A DNA stretch of 64,000 bases from Litorivita pollutaquae (GCF_003205515.1 NZ_KZ826486.1:62001-126000); one strand, 5' to 3'. Positions 8,560 through 18,450 are shown, numbered from the stretch's first letter. Notes: a model not told the origin generated them from the sequence alone. A program made the numbers and translations.

Positions 8560-9735
8560 TTACGCGAGGATCTTCGACACGACGCCGGCACCAACGGTAC
8601 GGCCGCCTTCGCGGATCGCGAAGCGCAGACCGTCTTCCATGGCGATCGGTGCGATCAGTTCGACTTCGAACTTCAAGTTGTCACCAGGCATCACCATCTC
8701 GGTGCCCTCGGGCAAGATCACCGTACCGGTCACGTCAGTGGTCCGGAAGTAGAACTGCGGACGGTAGTTCGCGAAGAACGGCGTGTGACGGCCACCCTCG
8801 TCTTTGGTGAGGATATACGCCTCGGCTTCGAACTTCGTGTGCGGGTTCACAGAGCCCGGCTTACACAGAACCTGACCACGCTCAACGCCTTCACGGTCGA
8901 TACCGCGCAGCAACGCACCGATGTTGTCGCCCGCTTCACCACGGTCCAAAAGCTTGCGGAACATTTCAACGCCCGTGCAAGTGGTTTTCTTGGTGTCGCG
9001 GATACCAACGATTTCGATCTCGTCACCGACGTTGATCACACCGCGTTCCACACGGCCGGTCACAACCGTACCACGACCGGAGATCGAGAACACGTCCTCA
9101 ACCGGCATCAGGAAGGGTTGATCCACCGCACGTGCAGGCGTCGGGATGTATTCGTCAACAGCCGCCATCAATTCGCGGATCTTGTTTTCGCCGATTTCAG
9201 GGTTGTTGCCTTCCATCGCCGCCAAAGCCGAACCTGCAATGATCGGAATGTCATCGCCAGGGTAGTCGTAGGACGACAGCAATTCGCGGATTTCCATTTC
9301 AACCAGCTCGAGCAGCTCGTCGTCATCCACTTGGTCAACTTTGTTCATGAAGACGACCATTTTCGGGATGCCAACCTGGCGACCCAAAAGGATGTGCTCA
9401 CGGGTCTGGGGCATCGGGCCATCAGCCGCGTTCACAACCAGGATTGCGCCATCCATCTGCGCCGCACCGGTGATCATGTTTTTCACATAGTCCGCGTGGC
9501 CGGGGCAATCGACGTGCGCATAGTGACGCGCTTCGGTTTCATATTCGACGTGGGCGGTCGAAATGGTGATGCCGCGCGCTTTTTCTTCGGGCGCGCCGTC
9601 AATCTGGTCATACGCTTTGAAGTCACCAAAATATTTGGTGATCGCTGCGGTCAGCGTGGTTTTACCGTGGTCAACGTGGCCGATTGTGCCGATGTTAACG
9701 TGCGGTTTATTACGCTCAAACTTTTCCTTAGCCAT
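8560..9735 (-). CDS. tuf: Translation elongation factor Tu
   Basis: GTPase that delivers aminoacyl-tRNA to the ribosome. 391 residues, starting [21 protein letters not shown]1 GHVDHGKT, G3 DCPGH and G4 NKVD are all present, followed by beta-barrel domains 2 and 3 ending [10 protein letters not shown]. Rhodobacterales usually carry two nearly identical tuf copies; only one complete copy is in the window. A promoter candidate lies upstream and a terminator downstream, so it appears monocistronic. Confidence 0.98.
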   Translation of the reverse strand: MAKEKFERNKPHVNIGTIGHVDHGKTTLTAAITKYFGDFKAYDQIDGAPEEKARGITISTAHVEYETEARHYAHVDCPGHADYVKNMITGAAQMDGAILVVNAADGPMPQTREHILLGRQVGIPKMVVFMNKVDQVDDDELLELVEMEIRELLSSYDYPGDDIPIIAGSALAAMEGNNPEIGENKIRELMAAVDEYIPTPARAVDQPFLMPVEDVFSISGRGTVVTGRVERGVINVGDEIEIVGIRDTKKTTCTGVEMFRKLLDRGEAGDNIGALLRGIDREGVERGQVLCKPGSVNPHTKFEAEAYILTKDEGGRHTPFFANYRPQFYFRTTDVTGTVILPEGTEMVMPGDNLKFEVELIAPIAMEDGLRFAIREGGRTVGAGVVSKILA

Positions 9736-9812
9736 ATCGAGGCGCCTCGTAAGTTGGGGGGCAAAGGCCCATAGATGATATTTCGGGCCAGTGCCCTGCG
9801 GGTTACGCGGGC

Positions 9813-9841
9813 CATTTATTGGCTTTGGTAAGGAAAATCAA
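9813..9841 (-). promoter_or_regulatory. Candidate tuf promoter
   Basis: Minus-strand TTGATT (9836-9841) and TAAATG (9813-9818) are separated by 17 bp, about 80 nt upstream of the tuf ATG. Good spacing and an AT-rich -10 in a GC-rich context support it. Confidence 0.5.
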
Positions 9842-10009
9842 GCGGCAGTTGCCTTTCACCGCAATTACGGTGCGCACGCGCACCGCCAAAGCCGCAGGCA
9901 CGCCCGCGCGCCGCCACCTGGGGCACCGGGCCATCGGCCATCGGCTTCGCGAGGTGCGGCAAAATATATTGGATTTATACTGAACGCGTCGCTGTGGCGC
10001 GCCGACTGA

Positions 10010-10888
10010 TCACTCCGGAGCAGCCGTAGACGCGGCGGCTTTAGCCTCACGGGCCGCTTTGCGCGCGGCGCGGCGTTCGGCCCACGTGAGCGGTGCCACC
10101 GGCTCTTTTTCAATCACAGCGGCCATTGGCACAACATCCGTCGCCTGCGCCTCTGTTGTTGGTGCCGCAGCGGACACCGCTTCCGCCCCGCCCCGGGAGG
10201 CAGTGTCTTCCTGCGGCGGCGGCGTGTTTGCGACCGGATCGTTTTCATCCGCTGCTGCCTGATCCGATGCTGCCTGTGCTGCACTCCCGCGCGCGATCAC
10301 CGGATCGGCCTTTTCAGCCGCGAGGCGTTCGGCCTTTTGCGCGGGGGTTTCGGCAAACCAGCCCTGCTCGCGGTGTTGCCGCTCCAACCAGATCTCGATC
10401 ATCTTGGCCGCATTGCGGCTCAAATTGGCCAATTGTTGCTCTTTGGATTGCGTCAGGCCAGAACCCAGGAACGGCGTGCCGCCGTTTTCAAAAACCGTCA
10501 ATTGTTTGGGTTCATCGTTGAGCTTTTTGCCGGCCGCATCATCCCACGCAGTGACGTTAATGATCAGGACCGATTTCGGCGAAAACACCAAAGGCACGCC
10601 GGGAGCCGCCAATACATAGCCGTCCAAACTCACGCCGATATGATAAAGCTTGGACCCTGAATAGCGCCCGAGCCGCGCGTTGATTTCGGCCTCGACGGAT
10701 TTGATCCATGTGGCATCATCCACCTCGCGCGACAGCGGTCCTTTGACCAGATGCGGCGCCACAACAACATTGTGGCCAAGAGCAAAATTGCCCAGTTGCT
10801 CACGGCTGGTATGAAGGTCACTAGCGTCGGTACATGCCCCAAGGGCAAACAGCAAAGCCGCGCAAACGGCATAAAATAATCGGGACAT
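10010..10888 (-). CDS. Predicted lipoprotein of unknown function
   Basis: 292 residues from MSRLFYAVCAALLFALGACTD, a lipoprotein signal peptide with lipobox LGAC (Cys at about residue 19), preceded by AAAAAGAGAAG. A longer in-frame start exists upstream but would bury the signal peptide. Residues about 35-170 form a compact domain (for example VVVAPHLVKGPLSRE and SPKSVLIINVTAWDD). The C-terminal third is Ala/Glu/Pro-rich, probably disordered, and ends in a basic Arg/Lys/Ala tail. No family recognised with confidence. Likely periplasmic face of a membrane. Confidence 0.75.
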   Translation of the reverse strand: MSRLFYAVCAALLFALGACTDASDLHTSREQLGNFALGHNVVVAPHLVKGPLSREVDDATWIKSVEAEINARLGRYSGSKLYHIGVSLDGYVLAAPGVPLVFSPKSVLIINVTAWDDAAGKKLNDEPKQLTVFENGGTPFLGSGLTQSKEQQLANLSRNAAKMIEIWLERQHREQGWFAETPAQKAERLAAEKADPVIARGSAAQAASDQAAADENDPVANTPPPQEDTASRGGAEAVSAAAPTTEAQATDVVPMAAVIEKEPVAPLTWAERRAARKAAREAKAAASTAAPE

Positions 10889-11320
10889 GAGCTTCTCTTT
10901 TTTGGGCCTTCCCATAGCTATCGCAGCCCGCCCCTCTACGCAATGGAACAGATGTCTATTGTGTTTCCCGACGTCCAAGAGGCGGGGCGGCCCGGCTCAA
11001 AAAGGCGCCCCCGCATGTGCCGGTCCCGACCGACACCGCAATATGCAGATCGGCAGCGCCCGGAGCTTTCGGCCATCTTGATGCCCGCAATGGTGCGCGC
11101 TGTGTCCAGAAGGGGGCATCCGCGCCATAGCAATTAATGGCCTCGGGCAACACAACGGGCCCGCGCCGCGACTGCGGATATTCCCTATCCTATGCCCGCC
11201 CATGCCCACAGGTTCTCATCGGAGACACTCTGTGGCTCTGCCCCGGCGTTAGGCTTTTTCGCGTCCAGGACGCCGCGCAGGGCGTGATCTACACGTGGCA
11301 GGTCCACTTGACCGCGCAAC
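10889..11320. other. Spacer between the lipoprotein gene and the parC terminator
   Basis: GC-rich stretch of about 430 nt upstream of the lipoprotein gene. No tRNA, repeat family or credible coding frame seen. It presumably contains the lipoprotein promoter, which I could not pinpoint. Confidence 0.5.
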
Positions 11321-11346
11321 AAAACGGGCGGCCCCAAAGCCGCCCG
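11321..11346 (-). terminator. Rho-independent terminator of parC
   Basis: Minus strand: CGGGCGGC-TTTGGG-GCCGCCCG followed by TTTTGTTG. A perfect 8-bp GC stem about 38 nt after the parC stop. Confidence 0.85.
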
Positions 11347-11384
11347 ATTGTTGCATCCACATGCCCCGCATCACGCGGCACACA

Positions 11385-13697
11385 TCACGAGGTGAATTTA
11401 TTGTCCCGCGGGAAGCCGCGCGGGGCCATCCGGCCCGCCGTGGCCCGTTTTCCGGTCCATTCGGTCAATTCGGTTTCAGTGCGGGTGCGTCCCGCCGGGT
11501 CGAGCCAGCTCAGCCCCGCATCCATCATAAAGGTTGTCGCATCCGACATGCCGCCGTCTTTATATTTTTGCAAACGCACGCCCTTGCCGCGACCCATTTC
11601 AGGCAGCTCGGAAATCGGGAAGACCAGAACCTTGCGGTTCTCACCAACCACGGCGACATGATCCCCTTTTACCTCATGGCACACCTGCGCCCGCACGTCC
11701 CCGCGCACATTGAGAACCTGCTTGCCAGTCCGCGTCTGTGCCAAAAGCTCGGAAGACGGCACAACGAATCCATCGCCTGCCGAGGAGGCTACCAACATTT
11801 TCACCCCCTCGCGGTAGATGAACAGATCGACAATCTCGGCCTCATTCGGCAAATCAACGATCAACCGCACCGGTTCGCCCATCCCGCGCCCGCCAGGGAG
11901 CAAAGAAGCGCCAACCGTATAAAACCGCCCGTTGCTGGCGAAAATCAAAATCCGGTCGGTGGTCTCGGCATGGAAAATGAACCGGCCCTCGTCGCCATCC
12001 TTGAATTTCAATTCGCGGGTCAGATCAATATGTCCCGACATGGCGCGAATCCAACCCATTTTCGAGCAAACAACCGTCACAGGCTCGCGGTCGATCATCG
12101 CCTCCAAGGGCACCTCTTCAACCACCCCCGCTTCGGCAAATTGCGTACGGCGTGCGCCGCCGGCATAATCCTTGCCGAACTTCTTCTTGGTATCTTTCAA
12201 CTGTGCGGCAATCGCATCCCATTGCAACTCGGGATGCTCCATCAAGTCTTCAAGCTCGGCCCGCTCGGCCATCAGGGCATCACGCTCAGCCACCAATTCG
12301 ATCTCTTCAAGGCGGCGCAAACTGCGCAGGCGCATATTGAGAATCGCTTCGACCTGCACTTCGGTTAATTCGCCATCACCGGTCGCGGGCAACGGCGAGA
12401 CATAATCTTTTTCGGTCATCGCCCGCGCATGATCCTTGCCCCATTCTTCGGCCATCAAGGCGGCCTTGGGGTCGTCATCATACCGGATAATATCAATCAC
12501 CCGGTCGAGGTTCAAAAAGGCAATGATGAAACCTTCAAGCACTTCCAAACGGTGATCAATTTTCTCAAGCCGATGCTCGGAGCGACGTTGCAACACTTCG
12601 CGGCGGTGATCCAAAAACGCCCGAAGCACCTCTTTCATCGAACACACCTTGGGCGTTAGCCCGTCGATCAGCACGTTCATATTCATCGAGAACCGCACCT
12701 CCAGATCGGAGTTGCGATACATCATATTCATCAAAACCTCGGGCTCGACATTCTTGCTTTTCGGTTCAAGGATCAAACGGATGTCATCGGCGCTCTCGTC
12801 GCGCACATCGGCAAGGATCGGCACTTTTTTGGTTTGGATCACCTCGGCGATCTTCTCGATCAACTTGGACTTCTGCACCTGATAGGGGATCTCGGTGACG
12901 ACAATTTGCCATTGCCCGCGGCCAAGATCTTCGACCTCCCACTTGCACCGCAAACGGAAGCTGCCGCGCCCGGTGGCATAGGCGTTGGCGATATTCTCGC
13001 GCGGCTCGACAATGACGCCGCCGGTCGGGAAATCGGGCCCGGGGACGAAATTCAAAAGCGTCTCGTCGCGGGCCTCTGGCACTTTGACCAAATGCAGACA
13101 CGCATCGCAAAGCTCGGCAATATTATGCGGTGGGATATTCGTCGCCATACCCACGGCAATGCCGCTTGATCCGTTGGCCAAAAGGTTCGGGAAACTCGCG
13201 GGCAGCACAACAGGTTCGCGCAGGGTGCCGTCATAATTCTCGCGAAAATCGACGGCGTTTTCGTTGAGCCCTTCAAGCAACGCCTCGGCAACCGCCGTCA
13301 TCCGTGCTTCGGTATAGCGGCTCGCAGCGGGGTTATCGCCGTCAATATTGCCGAAATTCCCCTGCCCGTCGACAAGCGGATACCGCACATTGAAATCCTG
13401 CGCCAAACGCGCCATCGCATCATAAATCGCCGCGTCGCCATGCGGGTGATAATTGCCCATCACATCACCGGAGATCTTCGCCGATTTGCGGAACCCGCCA
13501 TTCGACGCCAACCGCAATTCACGCATCGCAAACAGGATGCGACGGTGCACCGGTTTAAGTCCATCGCGGGCATCGGGCAGAGCGCGGTGCATAATCGTGC
13601 TCAGCGCATAGGTCAGATACCGGTCGCCAATCGCGCGGCGCAGGCTTTCCACACCGGTGGCTGGATTCATCTTGGGATCATCAATCATATCACTCAT
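11385..13697 (-). CDS. parC: DNA topoisomerase IV subunit A
   Basis: Type II topoisomerase subunit that decatenates daughter chromosomes with ParE. 770 residues. The catalytic tyrosine is Y128 in DNPAASRYTEARMT. The quinolone-determining loop reads GNYHPHGDAAIYDAM, with Ala at the position of E. coli ParC Ser80 and Asp at Glu84. The C-terminal beta-pinwheel region is ParC-like and shorter than GyrA. I chose MSDMIDDPKM at 13697; alternative ATGs lie 3 and 9 codons downstream. It appears to stand alone, with a terminator behind it. Confidence 0.94.
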   Translation of the reverse strand: MSDMIDDPKMNPATGVESLRRAIGDRYLTYALSTIMHRALPDARDGLKPVHRRILFAMRELRLASNGGFRKSAKISGDVMGNYHPHGDAAIYDAMARLAQDFNVRYPLVDGQGNFGNIDGDNPAASRYTEARMTAVAEALLEGLNENAVDFRENYDGTLREPVVLPASFPNLLANGSSGIAVGMATNIPPHNIAELCDACLHLVKVPEARDETLLNFVPGPDFPTGGVIVEPRENIANAYATGRGSFRLRCKWEVEDLGRGQWQIVVTEIPYQVQKSKLIEKIAEVIQTKKVPILADVRDESADDIRLILEPKSKNVEPEVLMNMMYRNSDLEVRFSMNMNVLIDGLTPKVCSMKEVLRAFLDHRREVLQRRSEHRLEKIDHRLEVLEGFIIAFLNLDRVIDIIRYDDDPKAALMAEEWGKDHARAMTEKDYVSPLPATGDGELTEVQVEAILNMRLRSLRRLEEIELVAERDALMAERAELEDLMEHPELQWDAIAAQLKDTKKKFGKDYAGGARRTQFAEAGVVEEVPLEAMIDREPVTVVCSKMGWIRAMSGHIDLTRELKFKDGDEGRFIFHAETTDRILIFASNGRFYTVGASLLPGGRGMGEPVRLIVDLPNEAEIVDLFIYREGVKMLVASSAGDGFVVPSSELLAQTRTGKQVLNVRGDVRAQVCHEVKGDHVAVVGENRKVLVFPISELPEMGRGKGVRLQKYKDGGMSDATTFMMDAGLSWLDPAGRTRTETELTEWTGKRATAGRMAPRGFPRDNKFTS

Positions 13698-13944
13698 ACA
13701 TGTTGTGTAATCGCGCCGGTGTTGCGGGTCCAGAGGGGTTTTGCGCCGCATCCCTCCCCATGCCGCTTGTGCAACACTGCCCGCCTGAGACGCGCCCTGC
13801 CCCACGTCCAGGCCCGACTGACGATTTCAACACAATATTCCCCTTTGCGCGTCAGGAAATTCATCTATTAGGTTGAGAAATACGTTGGGCACTTTCTGTT
13901 TTAGGGTGCCGCGGGCGTGACGAATCTGATAGAAAAACAATCAC

Positions 13945-13976
13945 GTTTTGCACGCCACCTGCCAGTGGCACAAAAC
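13945..13976. promoter_or_regulatory. Imperfect inverted repeat between parC and the SH3 gene
   Basis: GTTTTG-CAC-GCCAC and GTGGCA-CAAAAC form an inverted repeat with a small bulge and a short central loop. It sits about 58 nt upstream of the SH3-domain gene in the 336-nt divergent spacer. It could be an operator or a small hairpin. Nothing else was recognised in that spacer. Confidence 0.3.
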
Positions 13977-14033
13977 ATTGGCGCCGGGGCAAAGATTGGC
14001 GCTCAAGTAACAAGTAAACTGGGGGATGCGTGT

Positions 14034-14585
14034 ATGTTGCGCTTTATTATTATGACCTTCGCCTTTCTGGGCTGGGCCTTTTACGAATTGAGTGGTGGGG
14101 CCGATTATGAACCGCGTCACCGCGCCGTTGCCGATGCGCGCGCCGGTGTGAGCACGCAGGCGCAGCGCGATACTGCCATCACCCGCGCCGCCAGTGATCT
14201 GACCGCCCTGCCGGATGCCAAAATCACCCTCGCCGCCGCCACGATAGAAACGGCTCCCGCCTCCGGCACCACGAGCATGGCGTCGCTCCGCGCGCCTCAC
14301 GCCACACCTGCCGTATCCACTGCGGCGCCCGACGCCGCCCTTGTCACCACCGTCAGCTTTACCGAACCTGCTGCAACTGCGCCGCTTGATCTGCGGCAGA
14401 TCGCCGGCAACCGTGTCAACCTGCGCCAAGGTCCTGGCACCGAATTCAACAAGATCGGACAATTGTCACGCGGCACCCCGGTCAAGGTCTTGCAAGATCC
14501 GGGCAACGGCTGGGTCAAGCTGCAAGTCATCGACACCCGGCGCATCGGATGGATGGCCGACTATCTGGTCACCGCCTCCAACTGA
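14034..14585 (+). CDS. SH3-domain (SH3b) protein, membrane-anchored or secreted
   Basis: 183 residues from MLRFIIMTFAFLGWAFYELS, a hydrophobic N-terminal segment that can act as signal anchor, preceded by GGGGGA. A low-complexity Ala/Thr-rich linker (about 25-120) leads to a bacterial SH3 domain (about 121-180) with the typical NRVNLRQGPGTEFNKIG and GWVKLQ strands. Such domains bind cell-wall peptides. The exact role is unknown. Confidence 0.82.
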   Translation: MLRFIIMTFAFLGWAFYELSGGADYEPRHRAVADARAGVSTQAQRDTAITRAASDLTALPDAKITLAAATIETAPASGTTSMASLRAPHATPAVSTAAPDAALVTTVSFTEPAATAPLDLRQIAGNRVNLRQGPGTEFNKIGQLSRGTPVKVLQDPGNGWVKLQVIDTRRIGWMADYLVTASN

Positions 14586-14687
14586 GCCCACCCGCATCAG
14601 GTATGGAGTCGGACAGGCATTCTTGCTGCGCTGCCCAAAGCCCCCCGTCTTGCGCCCTGGGGCATTCCGCGCCATATCATCAAAACG

Positions 14688-15533
14688 ATGACAACACCTG
14701 CTGCTGCCCCCCGCTCCATCCTGATCACCGGCTGCTCGACCGGCATCGGATATGATGCCGCCCAAGGCCTACGCGCCCGTGGCTGGCGAGTCTTTGCGGC
14801 GGCCCGCAATCCTGAAGACGTGACGCGGCTCGCCGCCGAAGGCTTTGAGGCGCTGCAGCTCGACTATGCCGACAGCCACAGCATCCGCGCCGCCGTCGAA
14901 ACCGTTACCCGCGCAACCGGCGGCAAGCTTGATGCTCTTTTCAATAACGGCGCTTTCGCCATACCGGGGGCCGCCGAAGACCTCAGCCGCGATGCCCTAC
15001 GCCATATATTCGAGACCAATCTCTTTGGCTGGCACGAACTGACCTGCGACGTCCTCCCCATCATGCGCGCCCAAGGCCACGGCCGGATCATCAACTGTTC
15101 TTCGGTGCTCGGCCTCGTCGCCGCCCCGTGGCGCGGCGCGTATAATTCCACCAAATTTGCCCTCGAAGGGCTAACCGATACACTCCGCCTCGAAATGCGC
15201 GATACGTCGATCGAGGTGATCCTGATCGAACCCGGCCCGATCACCTCGGAGTTCCGCAAAAACGCCGCCAAGCAATTCGAGCGCTGGGTCGATTGGAAAT
15301 CCTCCGCCCGCGCCGCGCAATATGAGGGCGCGCTGATCAATCGCCTCTATCGTGACACCGGCCCCGATACATTCGAACTGCCCGCAAACGCAGTCACCGC
15401 CAAACTCGCCCGCGCTCTGGATGCCAAACGCCCGCGTGCGCGGTATTACGTCACCACGCCGACCTACCTGATGGCCACGCTCAAACGCCTCACCCCCACC
15501 CGTGCTCTCGACTGGCTGCTGGCGAAAGGCTAG
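14688..15533 (+). CDS. Short-chain dehydrogenase/reductase (SDR)
   Basis: 281 residues, classical SDR. NAD(P)-binding TGCSTGIG (residues 14-21), NNGAF in place of NNAG, the active-site Ser in NCSSVLG, and YNSTK supplying catalytic Tyr and Lys. The preference for NADP over NAD and the substrate cannot be settled from sequence. A dispersed intergenic repeat begins 6 nt after the stop. The gene appears monocistronic. Confidence 0.88.
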   Translation: MTTPAAAPRSILITGCSTGIGYDAAQGLRARGWRVFAAARNPEDVTRLAAEGFEALQLDYADSHSIRAAVETVTRATGGKLDALFNNGAFAIPGAAEDLSRDALRHIFETNLFGWHELTCDVLPIMRAQGHGRIINCSSVLGLVAAPWRGAYNSTKFALEGLTDTLRLEMRDTSIEVILIEPGPITSEFRKNAAKQFERWVDWKSSARAAQYEGALINRLYRDTGPDTFELPANAVTAKLARALDAKRPRARYYVTTPTYLMATLKRLTPTRALDWLLAKG

Positions 15534-15538
15534 GCGCC

Positions 15539-15577
15539 GCGCCCTTTCTGCTTTCTCCAAATATCCCCGCCGGAGGC
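15539..15577 (+). repeat. Dispersed intergenic repeat, copy 1
   Basis: Copy of an approximately 40-bp element containing GCGCCCTTTCTGCTTTCTC and ATATCCCCGCCGGAGGC. It lies directly behind the SDR stop. The second copy at 42965-43004 is near-identical apart from a small substitution and one-base indel in the centre. Confidence 0.8.
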
Positions 15578-15700
15578 ACCTGCGACGCGCCACACGAACC
15601 ATGGAACCGGCAAATTCGCCCCGCGTCCAAATATCCAATTCGCTTTTCGCTCGATCCACGCTACATCTGTCCCACATTGCGCGACACACGGAGATGCCCC

Positions 15701-15907
15701 ATGAAAGACGACCCCCTCTTTATTCTTGTGGCAGTCGCCTGCCTTACCGTGGTCGGCATCCTGATGGTCGGCATCGGCGGCTTCGCCAAGGGTGGCGAAT
15801 TCAACCGCAAACACGCCAATAAAGTCATGCGATTGCGCATTGTAGCGCAGTTTATCGCCATCATATTGATCCTTATCTTTGTCTATTTCCGCCGCACCGG
15901 AGGCTGA
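15701..15907 (+). CDS. Twin transmembrane protein, HIG1-domain-like
   Basis: 68 residues from MKDDPLFILVAVACLTVVGI with GGAGA before the ATG. Two transmembrane helices (about 5-25 and 45-64) flank a basic loop containing GGEFNRKHANKVMRLR, the pattern of HIG1-type and Rhodobacteraceae twin-TM proteins. In related genomes this gene is commonly next to the PduO adenosyltransferase, as here (3-nt gap), so they are probably cotranscribed. No established function in this group. Confidence 0.75.
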   Translation: MKDDPLFILVAVACLTVVGILMVGIGGFAKGGEFNRKHANKVMRLRIVAQFIAIILILIFVYFRRTGG

Positions 15908-15910
15908 TCC

Positions 15911-16483
15911 ATGGTCGTTATCAACAAAATCTACACCCGTACCGGAGACGCCGGCACCACCGCTCTTGGCAATGGTAGCCGTGTTGAAAAACACGCGGCC
16001 CGCGTCGCCGCCTATGGCACCGTTGACGAAACCAACGCGACCCTCGGCCTTGCGCGCCTGCATGCGGAGGGCGATATGGATGAGGCTCTCGCGCGCATCC
16101 AGAACGACCTCTTCGATCTTGGCGCGGACCTCTGCCGCCCTGACATGGATGAAGATGCCAATGCCGACTACCCGCCGCTGCGCATCGCTCAATCGCAAGT
16201 CGACCGGTTGGAGCAGGAAATCGATGCCATGAGCAAGATGCTCGAACCGCTGCGCAGCTTTATCTTGCCCGGCGGCACGCCCTTGGCCGCACATCTGCAT
16301 CTATGCCGGACAGTGAGCCGCCGCGCCGAACGCCTGGCCACCGAATTGGCCACCGAGGCATCAATCAACCCCGCCGCTGTGAAATATCTCAATCGCCTGT
16401 CCGATTGGTTTTTTGCCGCTGGCCGGGTTGCCAACAATGGTGGCAAGGATGATGTGCTTTGGGTGCCCGGCGCCAACCGGTAA
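15911..16483 (+). CDS. Cob(I)yrinic acid a,c-diamide adenosyltransferase, PduO type
   Basis: Transfers the adenosyl group of ATP to cob(I)alamin, giving coenzyme B12. 190 residues. The N-terminal ATP-binding motif TRTGDAGTT (residues 9-17), YGTVDETNA, and the C-terminal helix with RAERLATELA are diagnostic of the PduO family. Cytoplasmic. Adenosylcobalamin is needed by methylmalonyl-CoA mutase and related mutases, which fits the acyl-CoA genes nearby (etfBA, hydroxybutyryl-CoA dehydrogenase). Confidence 0.93.
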   Translation: MVVINKIYTRTGDAGTTALGNGSRVEKHAARVAAYGTVDETNATLGLARLHAEGDMDEALARIQNDLFDLGADLCRPDMDEDANADYPPLRIAQSQVDRLEQEIDAMSKMLEPLRSFILPGGTPLAAHLHLCRTVSRRAERLATELATEASINPAAVKYLNRLSDWFFAAGRVANNGGKDDVLWVPGANR

Positions 16484-16542
16484 CGCCCTGCCCCTGCGCC
16501 CTTTGCACTGATATCGCTCGGCAAATCGATTCCCGTCGCATA

Positions 16543-16574
16543 ATTCCGTATCGCGGAATAAACGCCGGCGTTTA
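16543..16574. promoter_or_regulatory. Two adjacent inverted repeats upstream of etfB
   Basis: ATTCCG-N5-CGGAAT (16543-16559) is followed directly by the perfect 16-bp palindrome TAAACGCCGGCGTTTA (16559-16574). They lie about 140 nt upstream of etfB in a 231-nt spacer. Each has the geometry of a dimeric regulator site. No known consensus was matched. Confidence 0.45.
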
Positions 16575-16714
16575 AGGGTGAAAAACGCGACATCAACAGC
16601 CGAAAAGCCGTATTTTTCCCTGTTTCCCCACTGCGCAAGAATATATCAACGCGACCATACTGGCGTGCCCGAATCTGGCGCGCCCTTTTAAAACCCCAAA
16701 GGGAGACCACGCTC

Positions 16715-17473
16715 ATGAAGGTGTTAGTGCCTGTCAAACGTGTGATCGACTATAACGTGAAAGTGCGCGTCAAAGCGGACGGAAGCGGCGTCGATCTCGC
16801 CAACGTCAAAATGTCGATGAACCCCTTCGACGAGATTGCTGTCGAAGAAGCCATCCGCCTGAAAGAGGCCGGTAAGGCCGACGAAATCGTTGTGGTTTCG
16901 GTTGGCGTCAAGCAAGCGCAAGAAACCCTGCGCACGGCTTTGGCAATGGGCGCGGATCGGGCGATCCTCGTGGTTGCCGCCGATGACGTCCATCAGGACA
17001 TCGAACCTTTGGCCGTGGCCAAGATCCTCAAAGGTGTGATCGACGCCGAGGACGCTGGCCTTGTCATCGCGGGCAAGCAAGCCATCGACAACGACATGAA
17101 TGCTACGGGCCAAATGCTCGCGGCGCTCACCGGTTGGGGTCAGGCGACATTCGCATCCGAAGTCGAGATTGACGGCGATGCGGCAAAAGTCACCCGCGAA
17201 GTCGACGGCGGCCTGCAAACCATTTCGGTCAAGCTGCCCGCCATCATCACCGCCGATTTGCGCCTCAACGAGCCGCGCTATGCCTCTTTGCCGAACATCA
17301 TGAAAGCAAAGAAAAAACCGCTCGAAGAAAAGACCGCTGCCGATTACGGCGTCGACACCACGCCGCGCCTCGAAGTCGTCAAAACCACCGAGCCTGCGTC
17401 GCGCACGGCCGGCGAAATGGTTGAATCGGTTGACGCGTTGATCGCGAAACTCAAAGAAAAAGGAGCTATCTAA
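16715..17473 (+). CDS. etfB: Electron transfer flavoprotein subunit beta
   Basis: Small subunit of the soluble ETF heterodimer. It collects electrons from acyl-CoA and methylamine-type dehydrogenases and passes them to ETF-ubiquinone oxidoreductase. 252 residues, starting [20 protein letters not shown], with [18 protein letters not shown] and GKQAIDND typical of the AMP-binding subunit. GGGAG precedes the ATG. It overlaps etfA by one base (TAATG). Confidence 0.96.
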   Translation: MKVLVPVKRVIDYNVKVRVKADGSGVDLANVKMSMNPFDEIAVEEAIRLKEAGKADEIVVVSVGVKQAQETLRTALAMGADRAILVVAADDVHQDIEPLAVAKILKGVIDAEDAGLVIAGKQAIDNDMNATGQMLAALTGWGQATFASEVEIDGDAAKVTREVDGGLQTISVKLPAIITADLRLNEPRYASLPNIMKAKKKPLEEKTAADYGVDTTPRLEVVKTTEPASRTAGEMVESVDALIAKLKEKGAI

Positions 17474-18393
17474 TGGCTGTTCTTCTTCTCGCAGAAGTCT
17501 CCGGCGGCGCATTGGCACTCGATGCCACCGCAAAAGCCGTCACCGCAGGCAAGGCGCTTGGGGATGTGACCGTTTTGGTCGCGGGTCCGTCTGCTGCTGG
17601 CGATGAGGCCGCAAAAATCGACGGCGTCTCCAAGGTTTTGGTCGCGGATGATGCGCTATATGCCAACGGTCTGGCCGAACCCGTTTCGGATTTGATCGTC
17701 TCGCTCGCGGGCGATTATGAGCACATCATCGCGCCCTCGACAGCCTCGGCCAAAAACATCCTGCCGCGCGTTGCCGCATTGCTGGATGTGATGGTTTTGT
17801 CGGATGTGACCGCCATCGTCGACGGCGCCACCTTCGAGCGCCCGATCTACGCCGGTAACGCGATCCAAACCGTGAAATCTTCGGATGCGAAAAAAGTTCT
17901 CACCGTGCGCACATCGACATTCGATGCCGCAGGGGAAGGTGGCTCGGCCGCCGTGGACACCGTCGCAGCCGCAGCCGATCCCGCCCTGTCGTCGCATGTC
18001 GAAGACAAAGTTGCCGCCTCGGATCGTCCCGAGCTGACCTCGGCCGGTATCATTGTTTCCGGTGGTCGCGGCCTCGGTTCCGAAGAAAACTTCGCCTTGA
18101 TCGAAGGTCTCGCGGACAAGCTGAACGCGGCGGTTGGTGCCTCGCGTGCAGCGGTTGATTCGGGCTATGCGCCAAACGATCTGCAAGTCGGTCAGACCGG
18201 CAAAGTCGTCGCGCCGGATCTCTACATCGCCGTCGGCATCTCTGGCGCGATCCAGCACTTGGCCGGTATGAAAGACAGCAAGATCATCGTCGCAATCAAC
18301 AAAGACGAAGAAGCGCCGATCTTCCAGGTTGCAGACTACGGCCTCGTTGCCGATCTGTTCGACGCCATCCCCGAGTTGACCGAAAAGCTGTAA
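17473..18393 (+). CDS. etfA: Electron transfer flavoprotein subunit alpha
   Basis: FAD-carrying ETF subunit. 306 residues with the C-terminal FAD-binding domain clearly visible: [43 protein letters not shown] and [19 protein letters not shown]. Translationally coupled to etfB and followed by a strong terminator, so etfBA is a two-gene unit. Confidence 0.97.
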   Translation: MAVLLLAEVSGGALALDATAKAVTAGKALGDVTVLVAGPSAAGDEAAKIDGVSKVLVADDALYANGLAEPVSDLIVSLAGDYEHIIAPSTASAKNILPRVAALLDVMVLSDVTAIVDGATFERPIYAGNAIQTVKSSDAKKVLTVRTSTFDAAGEGGSAAVDTVAAAADPALSSHVEDKVAASDRPELTSAGIIVSGGRGLGSEENFALIEGLADKLNAAVGASRAAVDSGYAPNDLQVGQTGKVVAPDLYIAVGISGAIQHLAGMKDSKIIVAINKDEEAPIFQVADYGLVADLFDAIPELTEKL

Positions 18394-18416
18394 ACCATAC
18401 GCAGCGTTGCAATAGA

Positions 18417-18450
18417 AAAGGCCCGCCTTACCCCAAGGCGGGCCTTTTTA
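18417..18450. terminator. Rho-independent terminator after etfA
   Basis: AAGGCCCGCCTT-ACCCC-AAGGCGGGCCTT, a perfect 12-bp stem flanked by A-rich and T-rich runs. It can work in both directions, serving the convergent gene ending at 18489. Confidence 0.9.
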
